This document shows positions 1-4,961 of a stretch of 5,671 nt of DNA, piece after piece; positions within the stretch are counted from its first letter, which is position 1, and each line of letters opens with the position of its first letter. Position numbers and translations under genes: made by a program. This stretch comes from Chitinophagaceae bacterium (GTDB lineage Bacteria; Bacteroidota; Bacteroidia; Chitinophagales; Chitinophagaceae). The stretch is from NCBI GenBank assembly GCA_020853515.1, contig JADYYU010000134.1, forward strand, positions 1 to 5,671, read 5' to 3'. Under the pieces are notes generated by a model, which was given only the letters and a program-made list of their open reading frames with translations, was not told where the DNA came from and did not search any database.

Positions 1-1231
1 GACATTTCAATCATTAGTTCTCATACAACCTATTCTGAAAGCTTTGCAGGAAGAAGGTTATACCACTCCCACCCCAATACAGGCCGAAGCGATTCCTATT
101 TTATTGCAAGGCAAAGATTTACTCGGCTGTGCGCAAACAGGCACCGGAAAAACGGCTGCCTTTGCTATCCCGATCTTGCAGATACTGGCAGGAAATCCGA
201 CGTTTGAAAAAAAGAGAAAGATCCGTTCGCTGATCGTAACTCCTACCCGTGAACTCGCCATTCAGATTGAAGAAAGTTTTGAAGCCTACGGAAGATATCT
301 GGACCTGAAAACCACCGTTGTGTTTGGCGGTGTGGGACAAACCCCACAAACAGATGCTTTACGACGTGGCGTCGACATTTTGGTAGCCACTCCGGGCCGA
401 CTGCTCGATCTGATCGGTCAGGGCTTTATTTCACTGGCTGATGTTTCCTTATTTGTACTTGATGAGGCCGATCGTATGCTAGATATGGGTTTCATCCATG
501 ACATAAAAAAATTACTGGTCTTATTGCCGAAGAAAAAGCAGTCTTTGTTTTTTTCAGCCACCATGCCACCCGAAATTGTAAAGTTAGCGAATACCATTTT
601 ACACGAACCTTCGAAAGTTGAGGTCACTCCTGCCTCTACGACCGCAGAAACCGTGAATCAGTTTTTATACTATGTTGACCGTGGTAATAAGAACTCTCTC
701 TTACTGCATATTCTCAAAAATCAGGATATCAAAACAGCCCTGGTTTTTACTAGAACCAAATATGGTGCAGACAAAGTAGTAAAAATGCTGCATAAAAACA
801 ATATCACGGCAGAAGCCATCCATGGTAATAAAGCACAAAATGCGCGACAGCGCGCACTGAGTAATTTCAAAGCACAAACCACCCGCGTACTGGTTGCCAC
901 AGATATTGCGGCCCGGGGCATTGATGTGGATGATCTGGCCTTTGTGATCAATTATGAAATTCCCAACATACCGGAAACCTATGTACATCGAATTGGCAGA
1001 ACCGGACGTGCAGGTGCTAACGGAACAGCCTTGTCATTTTGCGACAGTGACGAAAAAGTGTTTTTAAAGGATATTGAAAAACTCATCAGTATCAAAATAC
1101 CGGTAGAAGATAACCATCCTTTTCCCTTATTGGAAGAAGCTACTTTGCCGGTACCTAAAGTGCAAAATCATGTGCATCCACGCCCGGCAGCTAACAAAGC
1201 CAAGAAATGGTTTGGCAAAAGAAAGGCTTAA
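1..1231 (+). CDS. DEAD-box ATP-dependent RNA helicase, RhlE-like (5' end just outside window)
   Basis: This is a superfamily 2 RNA helicase that uses ATP to unwind short RNA duplexes in the cytoplasm, probably during ribosome assembly or mRNA turnover. Reading begins at base 2 with TFQSL. Base 1 is g, so the start codon is probably an ATG ending there and almost the whole protein is present (409 visible residues). The TTG at base 44 is internal, because the upstream F and the Q-motif helix belong to the conserved fold. Counting from the codon at base 2, the motifs are: Q motif near 20-28 (TPTPIQ), Walker A AQTGTGKT 44-51, PTRELA 81-86, TPGR 130-133, DEAD 154-157, SAT 185-187, motif V TDIAARGID 300-308 and motif VI HRIGRTGR 329-336. 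A short basic tail ends in KKWFGKRKA. There is no extra RNA-binding domain, which fits the compact RhlE group. The exact subfamily is uncertain. Confidence 0.95.
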   Translation, partial: TFQSLVLIQPILKALQEEGYTTPTPIQAEAIPILLQGKDLLGCAQTGTGKTAAFAIPILQILAGNPTFEKKRKIRSLIVTPTRELAIQIEESFEAYGRYLDLKTTVVFGGVGQTPQTDALRRGVDILVATPGRLLDLIGQGFISLADVSLFVLDEADRMLDMGFIHDIKKLLVLLPKKKQSLFFSATMPPEIVKLANTILHEPSKVEVTPASTTAETVNQFLYYVDRGNKNSLLLHILKNQDIKTALVFTRTKYGADKVVKMLHKNNITAEAIHGNKAQNARQRALSNFKAQTTRVLVATDIAARGIDVDDLAFVINYEIPNIPETYVHRIGRTGRAGANGTALSFCDSDEKVFLKDIEKLISIKIPVEDNHPFPLLEEATLPVPKVQNHVHPRPAANKAKKWFGKRKA

Positions 1232-1287
1232 TGTCTGAAATCAGCCAACGTCGTAGCACATCATTTTTTTGTGAAGCAAGAAGAAAA

Positions 1288-1617
1288 TCATTTATCGGCT
1301 TTACCCGCGTTGCAGGAATTGCACATAGGCTGGAGATTTTCGATCAGGTTACTTCCTCCTTTACTTTTCGGAATTATATGATCGATTGTCATCAGTTCAA
1401 AATCTTCTGTATATAAATCAATGTGTACCCCGCCACTGGTATTGAGTGCTTTGATCAGATACTTACCCTGCTTCGGACAGTTCACCTGCATGCATTTGAG
1501 ACCATGATGATGAAATACCCTTAAGCGCCGGTGTGTCTTGTACTTAGAATCGAGCAGCTCGAGATTCAGCAATTCAAGGAACGTATAATTGTGACCAATT
1601 TTAGCTGGTATTTGCAT
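1288..1617 (-). CDS. Small HNH endonuclease-fold protein
   Basis: This 109-residue protein carries an HNH (beta-beta-alpha metal) nuclease domain in its C-terminal half. Visible signature residues are D79-H80 in TIDHIIPKSKGG, N94 in ENLQ, and C99-x2-C102-N103 with K106. The last motif position is Asn, as in many HNN variants. C42 and C47 (KCMQVNC, a C-x4-C pair) probably pair with C99/C102 to bind a structural zinc. The HIDLYT segment before the motif is characteristic of small stand-alone HNH proteins. The first 35 residues have no recognised domain. No methylase, specificity subunit, integrase or phage gene is nearby, so the substrate and role are unknown. The gene converges on the helicase (56-base gap) and diverges from clpX. 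No Shine-Dalgarno precedes the ATG, only an AT-rich leader. The fold is secure; nuclease activity is inferred. Confidence 0.85.
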   Translation of the reverse strand: MQIPAKIGHNYTFLELLNLELLDSKYKTHRRLRVFHHHGLKCMQVNCPKQGKYLIKALNTSGGVHIDLYTEDFELMTIDHIIPKSKGGSNLIENLQPMCNSCNAGKADK

Positions 1618-1631
1618 ATTATTATTAATAA

Positions 1632-1649
1632 CGCAGCAAAGATGCTGCG
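1632..1649. repeat. 7-bp inverted repeat / hairpin in the HNH-clpX spacer
   Basis: CGCAGCA (1632-1638) and TGCTGCG (1643-1649) are perfect reverse complements around the 4-base loop AAGA. This is the only GC-rich stretch in a 53-base AT-rich divergent spacer. No T-run follows it directly on either strand, so it does not look like an intrinsic terminator. Its place between two divergent starts makes an operator or a leader hairpin of the HNH transcript plausible; that role is inferred. Confidence 0.5.
1637..1644 (-). promoter_or_regulatory. Possible -7 box of the HNH gene (weak)
   Basis: On the minus strand this reads CATCTTTG, one mismatch from the Bacteroidota -7 consensus TAnnTTTG, and lies 19 bases upstream of the HNH ATG. 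No TTG-type -33 element is visible at a suitable distance. The box overlaps the loop and inner stem of the hairpin at 1632-1649, so a protein bound there would cover it. Confidence 0.25.
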
Positions 1650-1658
1650 AAAAATCTT

Positions 1659-1666
1659 TATTTTTG
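1659..1666 (+). promoter_or_regulatory. Predicted -7 box of clpX
   Basis: TATTTTTG matches the Bacteroidota -7 consensus TAnnTTTG at every fixed position. Only four bases separate it from the clpX ATG, so transcription starting the usual few bases downstream would give a leaderless or nearly leaderless mRNA. No clear -33 TTG element is present; the expected place is occupied by the hairpin. Confidence 0.45.
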
Positions 1667-1670
1667 TAAA

Positions 1671-2930
1671 ATGTCTAAAGAAAAAAACCTGCAGTGTTCT
1701 TTCTGTTTAAAGAACAATTCCGAAGTCCTGATGATCGTGAGTGGTGCAAAAGCCAATATCTGCGACGAATGTATTCACAATGCGAATTCAATTATTGAGC
1801 AGGAACTGGGTGTACTGGATGATGAACATAAAAACGTAAAAAAGCCGGCCAAAAATGCTCAGCCAAAACCTTTTAATTATAAACCGGTTGATATCAAAAC
1901 CTATCTTGATCAGTATGTGATCGGACAGGATGATGCGAAAAAAGTATTAAGTGTCGCGATTTACAATCATTATAAAAGGCTTACCCAAAAAATTAAAGAT
2001 GATGTAGAAATTGAGAAATCAAATATTATCATGGTAGGCGAAACAGGTACAGGTAAAACATTGCTGGCCAAAACGATCGCCAAATTATTGAATGTGCCCT
2101 TTGCTATAGCCGATGCCACTGTATTTACCGAAGCCGGTTATGTGGGCGAAGACGTAGAAAGCATATTGTCGCGTTTGCTGCAGGCTGCTGATTACGATGT
2201 TGATCAGGCGCAGAAAGGGATCGTTTTTATTGATGAAATAGATAAGGTAGGCCGTAAAAGTGACAATCCTTCAATTACCCGTGATGTGAGCGGAGAAGGT
2301 GTGCAGCAGGCACTTCTGAAATTACTGGAAGGCTCGGATGTGCTGGTGCCGCCACAGGGAGGGCGTAAACATCCTGATCAGAAAATGATCAAAATCAACA
2401 CACAAAATATTTTATTCATTTGCGGTGGAGCGTTTGAAGGCATCGACAAAATTATTGCACGCAGGGTACAGTCCGGATCGATCGGTTTCAAAAGTACGAC
2501 CGAGCAAACGCAGCTTGAAAAAGATAATCTGATACAGTATATCAATGCACTGGACCTTCGAAATTTTGGACTGATTCCGGAATTACTGGGCCGCTTGCCG
2601 GTGGTTACCTATCTTAAATCACTGGATGCGCATGCTTTAAGAAGAATACTGACAGAACCCAGAAACGCGCTGATTAAGCAATACAAGCATCTTTTTGAAT
2701 ACGAAAATATTGAACTGATTTTTGAAGATGACGCACTTGATTATATTGTATCAAAAGCCATTGAATTTAAACTGGGCGGCAGAGGACTGCGCTCTATTTG
2801 CGAACTGGTGATGAATGATGCCATGTATGAGTTGCCCAGCCAGAAGCATGAAAAAGTATTTACAGTCACAAAGGCTTATGCACAGGAAAAAATAGAAAAA
2901 TCAAAGTTTGCTTACCTGAAAGTGGCCTAA
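1671..2930 (+). CDS. clpX: ATP-dependent Clp protease ATP-binding subunit ClpX
   Basis: ClpX is the AAA+ unfoldase that recognises tagged substrates, unfolds them and threads them into the ClpP peptidase. All hallmarks are present in 419 residues, a usual length. The N-terminal zinc domain has C9, C12, C31 and C34. The ATPase core has Walker A GETGTGKT 123-130, the pore-1 loop GYVG 156-159, Walker B VFIDEID 185-191, the RKH loop 232-234, an arginine finger at R308 in LLGRLP, and sensor 2 at R371 in GGRGLRS. The IGF tripeptide at 271-273 is the ClpP-docking loop, so it should work with ClpP even though no clpP lies in this window; in many bacteria clpP sits directly upstream. The ATG is supported by the zinc domain starting nine residues later. 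The stop lies 5 bases from that of the convergent downstream gene. Confidence 0.98.
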   Translation: MSKEKNLQCSFCLKNNSEVLMIVSGAKANICDECIHNANSIIEQELGVLDDEHKNVKKPAKNAQPKPFNYKPVDIKTYLDQYVIGQDDAKKVLSVAIYNHYKRLTQKIKDDVEIEKSNIIMVGETGTGKTLLAKTIAKLLNVPFAIADATVFTEAGYVGEDVESILSRLLQAADYDVDQAQKGIVFIDEIDKVGRKSDNPSITRDVSGEGVQQALLKLLEGSDVLVPPQGGRKHPDQKMIKINTQNILFICGGAFEGIDKIIARRVQSGSIGFKSTTEQTQLEKDNLIQYINALDLRNFGLIPELLGRLPVVTYLKSLDAHALRRILTEPRNALIKQYKHLFEYENIELIFEDDALDYIVSKAIEFKLGGRGLRSICELVMNDAMYELPSQKHEKVFTVTKAYAQEKIEKSKFAYLKVA

Positions 2931-2935
2931 AATAG

Positions 2936-3460
2936 CTATTTCCAGCTTGCTTTAAATGCAGCTTTGTATTTTTCAAAATTTACAGATTTGTGTTTGTTTT
3001 CAGCAATGTATTTTGCGATCATTTCCATGGTGCCTACTTCAAAAAAGCCAGGGACGGGCATGGGATTGACAAAACCTTCATCAAAAAAAATACTGGTCGG
3101 GTAACCTAATTGCCCCTGAGTCCACTCTACAGCCAGGGCATTGGTTTTGCCATCTGATGAGGTGCCATATTGCTTATCTTTAAATGTAAGCACTTTCCTG
3201 GTTTCGGCATTCAGGTGTATACAATAGTAATGCGTATTCAAATACTCGATGACATCTTTATTTGTAAACGTTTTTTTATCCATCACCTTGCACCACTGAC
3301 ACCAGTCTGTGTAGATGTCCACATAAACTTTTCGGGGTTCTGTTTTCATTTTTTCCTGTACTTCTTCTACCGTGAGCCAATTAATTTTAGCCGCTTTATT
3401 CTGCGCAAATGAAGCCAAAGTAATGAGTAAGAATAAGCTTGTATTGATAATGTATTTCAT
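2936..3460 (-). CDS. Exported thioredoxin-fold protein with a CQWC active site
   Basis: This 174-residue protein probably acts as a thiol-disulfide oxidoreductase outside the cytoplasm. Residues 1-19 form a signal peptide (lysine near the start, hydrophobic core, then ASFA), with likely cleavage before Q20. No lipobox cysteine is present, so a soluble periplasmic form is expected. The thioredoxin-like domain follows: YVDIYTDWCQWCK with redox cysteines C54 and C57, and the cis-proline loop at GYP (P121) followed by a strand TSIFFD. The WCxWCK pattern followed by KTF resembles the Thioredoxin_7/DUF255-like group more than classical TrxA or ResA. An insertion of about 30 residues (roughly 87-117) separates the active site from the cis-Pro, and C80 is an extra cysteine. 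No DsbD, cytochrome-maturation or client gene is adjacent, so its redox partner and direction (reductase, isomerase or oxidase) cannot be read here. Confidence 0.88.
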   Translation of the reverse strand: MKYIINTSLFLLITLASFAQNKAAKINWLTVEEVQEKMKTEPRKVYVDIYTDWCQWCKVMDKKTFTNKDVIEYLNTHYYCIHLNAETRKVLTFKDKQYGTSSDGKTNALAVEWTQGQLGYPTSIFFDEGFVNPMPVPGFFEVGTMEMIAKYIAENKHKSVNFEKYKAAFKASWK

Positions 3461-3491
3461 TTTAATATCAGTTTTAATAATTTAAGTAGTG

Positions 3492-3499
3492 TAATTTTG
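3492..3499 (+). promoter_or_regulatory. Predicted -7 box of the ubiX-type gene
   Basis: TAATTTTG matches TAnnTTTG and lies 40 bases before the ATG at 3540, giving a predicted leader of about 30-35 bases. No convincing -33 TTG is visible upstream. It is in the 79-base divergent spacer shared with the thioredoxin-like gene, for which I found no comparable box on the minus strand. Confidence 0.45.
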
Positions 3500-3539
3500 T
3501 TTCGGATTGGTTTTGCAATAATAGTTTAATATTTTATCA

Positions 3540-4091
3540 ATGAAAAAAATTGCGGTCGGAATTACAGGTGCTTCAGGTGCGGTTTATGCAAAAGTTTTGT
3601 TAGACAAATTAATGCAAATAGACGAAACAGAAATCAGCGTGGTGATGAGCAACAACGCAAAGGATGTATGGAAGTTTGAACTGGGCAATGAAATTTACAA
3701 AGACATGAACGTAAAATTTTATGACATCCGCGACTACTTTGCTCCCTTTGCAAGCGGAAGCAGCAGTTATGAAGCACTGGTGATCTGCCCCTGCAGTATG
3801 GGTACCCTGGGCAGGATAGCCAATGGCATCAGTGATAACCTGATCAGCAGAGCCGCCGACGTGATGTTAAAAGAAAGGAGAAAGCTGATTTGTGTGGTCA
3901 GAGACACGCCCTATAACCTTATTCATATCAATAATATGAAAACAGTGACCGAAGCGGGTGGCATTATTTGTCCGGCCTCCCCCTCATTTTATAGCTTGCC
4001 GAAAAATTTTGAGGAACTGGCCGCCACCGTTACCGACCGGGTGATCACGTTGCTGGGACTTCAGATCAAAACTTACCGCTGGAGTGAATAA
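3540..4091 (+). CDS. ubiX: UbiX-family flavin prenyltransferase
   Basis: UbiX enzymes join a dimethylallyl group to FMN to make prenyl-FMN, the cofactor of UbiD-type decarboxylases. The 183 residues match the family along their length: the N-terminal flavin-binding GITGASG (7-13), a serine-rich SGSSS near 72-76, CPCS at 83-86, RAADVMLKERR 104-114, RDTP 121-124, PASPSFY ending at Y151, and R167 in the last helix. K111, R121, Y151 and R167 fall at the same spacings as the active-site residues K129, R139, Y169 and R185 of Pseudomonas UbiX (numbering from memory). D122 stands where that protein has Glu. No ubiD partner is in the window. Since Bacteroidota generally make menaquinone, a role in menaquinone synthesis or another UbiD-type decarboxylation is more likely than ubiquinone (inference). 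The start is fixed by the beta strand KKIAVGITG. Confidence 0.93.
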   Translation: MKKIAVGITGASGAVYAKVLLDKLMQIDETEISVVMSNNAKDVWKFELGNEIYKDMNVKFYDIRDYFAPFASGSSSYEALVICPCSMGTLGRIANGISDNLISRAADVMLKERRKLICVVRDTPYNLIHINNMKTVTEAGGIICPASPSFYSLPKNFEELAATVTDRVITLLGLQIKTYRWSE

Positions 4092-4101
4092 CAAATTCAG
4101 T

Positions 4102-4122
4102 AGTTAGCAGGGTAACTGCCCT
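4102..4122 (+). repeat. Overlapping, mutually exclusive short stem-loops after ubiX
   Basis: AGTTA (4102-4106) can pair with TAACT (4113-4117) around a 6-base loop. Alternatively AGGG (4109-4112) can pair with CCCT (4119-4122) around TAACTG. The two cannot form together. The element begins 10 bases after the ubiX stop and lies upstream of the predicted rplS promoter, so it belongs to the ubiX 3' end. No T-run follows directly; the nearest is five Ts from 4133. It is a poor intrinsic terminator at best. Confidence 0.3.
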
Positions 4123-4190
4123 AAAACAATACTTTTTGCATTTTTTCTTAAAAATTCGCATATTAATTTTATTTTATATAAAAATAATAT

Positions 4191-4198
4191 TACTTTTG
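4191..4198 (+). promoter_or_regulatory. Predicted -7 box of rplS
   Basis: TACTTTTG matches TAnnTTTG and is preceded by a long A/T-only tract (about 4160-4190) that could act as an UP-like element. It lies 23 bases upstream of the rplS ATG, predicting a leader of roughly 15-18 bases. No clear -33 TTG is seen. Confidence 0.55.
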
Positions 4199-4212
4199 CG
4201 TTCCCAAAAAAT

Positions 4213-4216
4213 AGGA
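4213..4216 (+). promoter_or_regulatory. rplS: Shine-Dalgarno-like AGGA of rplS
   Basis: AGGA sits 5 bases before the ATG at 4222 within the predicted short leader. It is one of only two recognisable ribosome binding sites in the window and supports this start, which also matches the usual length of L19. Confidence 0.5.
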
Positions 4217-4221
4217 CAGTC

Positions 4222-4575
4222 ATGCAAGAAGCTTTAAAATTTGTACACGAACAATTAAATACAACCAAACAAGTCCCTGCTTTTAAAGCCGGTGATAATA
4301 TATCTGTTAACTACAAAATTGTGGAAGGCACAAAAGAAAGGATACAGCCTTTTAAAGGTATCTGTATCAAACGTCAGGGCAATGGTACCGCTCAAACCTT
4401 TACTGTACGCAAAATGAGTGACAACATCGGTGTTGAAAGAACATTTCCGATCTACTCTCCAAATATTGAAAGTATTGAAGTACATAAAGTAGGTAAAGTG
4501 CGCCGTGCAAAATTATTTTATCTGCGTGAAAGACAAGGTAAATCGGCCCGTATCAAAGAAAAAAGAATGCGTTAG
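4222..4575 (+). CDS. rplS: 50S ribosomal protein L19
   Basis: L19 is a structural protein of the large ribosomal subunit, located near the interface with the small subunit. The 117 residues fit the usual bacterial length of about 115-120. Family features are the FKAGDNISVNYKIVEG beta-barrel region, the conserved IQPFKGICIKRQG loop, TVRKMSDNIGVERTFPIYSP, and the basic C-terminal end VRRAKLFYLRERQGKSARIKEKR. In many bacteria rplS ends an rpsP-rimM-trmD-rplS operon. Here neither trmD nor rimM is adjacent: the gene has its own predicted promoter upstream and a strong intrinsic terminator 21 bases after its stop, so it is probably transcribed alone. Confidence 0.98.
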   Translation: MQEALKFVHEQLNTTKQVPAFKAGDNISVNYKIVEGTKERIQPFKGICIKRQGNGTAQTFTVRKMSDNIGVERTFPIYSPNIESIEVHKVGKVRRAKLFYLRERQGKSARIKEKRMR

Positions 4576-4596
4576 GATTTATCCTGAATTATATTT

Positions 4597-4628
4597 AAAA
4601 ACTATCCGCCTGCCGGGTAGTTTTTTTT
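4597..4628 (+). terminator. Intrinsic terminator of rplS
   Basis: Bases 4597-4608 (AAAAACTATCCG) pair with 4614-4625 (CGGGTAGTTTTT) around the loop CCTGC, giving a 12-bp stem with one G-T wobble. The stem runs straight into a T-tract of eight (4621-4628). The A-run on the 5' side mirrors the T-tract but the minus strand has no converging gene here, so its function is for rplS. Confidence 0.9.
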
Positions 4629-4684
4629 ATGCCCTATATTTTTCACTTTAACGTAATTCTTTATGAGTTATTATGATTATTATT

Positions 4685-4692
4685 TATATTTG
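4685..4692 (+). promoter_or_regulatory. Predicted -7 box of tatA
   Basis: TATATTTG matches TAnnTTTG and lies 21 bases upstream of the tatA ATG, downstream of the rplS terminator, so tatA should start its own transcript. The predicted leader is about 12-16 bases, A-rich and without a Shine-Dalgarno. No -33 TTG is evident. Confidence 0.5.
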
Positions 4693-4700
4693 TACAAATA
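4687..4700. repeat. Perfect 14-bp palindrome over the tatA promoter
   Basis: TATTTGTACAAATA equals its own reverse complement over all 14 bases. It overlaps six of the eight bases of the predicted -7 box and extends over the expected transcription start. This geometry would suit a homodimeric repressor; that role is inferred, as no matching second copy was noticed elsewhere in the window. Confidence 0.5.
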
Positions 4701-4713
4701 AACACAAATAAAA

Positions 4714-4920
4714 ATGACTTTTTTAAATACTTTATTAATTGGGATGCCGGCCGGTTCTGAATGGATCATTATCGTTTTGGCTGTGCTGGTTCTTTTTGGT
4801 GGAAGAAAAATACCTGAGTTTATGCGTGGACTAGGCAAAGGAATGCGTGAATTTAAGGATGCAAAAGACAATATCAAGTCAGAACTTGAAACAGGCATGA
4901 AGGAAAAAGACAATAACTAG
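4714..4920 (+). CDS. tatA: Sec-independent protein translocase subunit TatA/TatE
   Basis: TatA oligomers form the transport element through which folded proteins with twin-arginine signals cross the inner membrane, after recognition by TatC. The 68-residue protein shows the family's plan: a short N-terminal segment with E16, one membrane helix at about 17-28 (WIIIVLAVLVLF), the hinge FGGRKIPE (28-35), then an amphipathic helix (FMRGLGKGMREFKDAKDNIKS begins at 36) and a charged tail. The early glutamate and the FG-K-PE hinge are typical. No tatC is in the window; in many genomes it lies apart. The gene has its own predicted promoter and is followed after 41 bases by a cell-wall lytic enzyme on the same strand, probably co-transcribed. 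An internal ATG at 4744 would leave the membrane helix intact but lacks any visible ribosome site, so the upstream start is preferred. Confidence 0.95.
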   Translation: MTFLNTLLIGMPAGSEWIIIVLAVLVLFGGRKIPEFMRGLGKGMREFKDAKDNIKSELETGMKEKDNN

Positions 4921-4951
4921 TATTTTTTTTGTTTACACTTTAAAATTTTGC

Positions 4952-4958
4952 AGGGGGG
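4952..4958 (+). promoter_or_regulatory. G-rich Shine-Dalgarno of the transglycosylase gene
   Basis: AGGGGGG lies 3 bases before the ATG at 4962. It can pair with the CCUCC core of the 16S tail using one G-U pair. It decides the start of a gene that runs off the window and is unusually strong for this genome, where the other genes show weak sites or none. Confidence 0.55.
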
Positions 4959-4961
4959 AAG

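Noticed and set aside
44..46. TTG as the start codon of the DEAD-box helicase
   Set aside because: The frame continues upstream to base 2 with the conserved phenylalanine and helix of the Q-motif region, so this codon is an internal leucine.
1235..1244. CTGAAATCAG as a terminator between the helicase and HNH genes
   Set aside because: A 4-bp stem with a 2-base loop is not stable, and no T-run follows on either strand.
1207..1416. Open frame of 69 codons on the plus strand overlapping the helicase end and the HNH gene
   Set aside because: It overlaps two well-supported genes in other frames, has no ribosome site and shows no recognisable domain, so it is a chance open frame.
2930..2941. Palindrome AAATAGCTATTT between clpX and the thioredoxin-like gene, as a bidirectional terminator
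   Set aside because: It has no loop, little GC and no adjoining T-tracts, so it would not form a stable terminator hairpin.
4574..4585. Inverted repeat AGGAT-TT-ATCCT over the rplS stop codon
   Set aside because: The loop would be only two bases and no T-run follows; the strong hairpin just downstream at 4597-4628 explains termination.
4943..4950. AAATTTTG as a separate promoter for the transglycosylase gene
   Set aside because: It has a mismatch at the first base of TAnnTTTG, and the nearest upstream TTTG is only 11 bases away, much too close for a -33 element.
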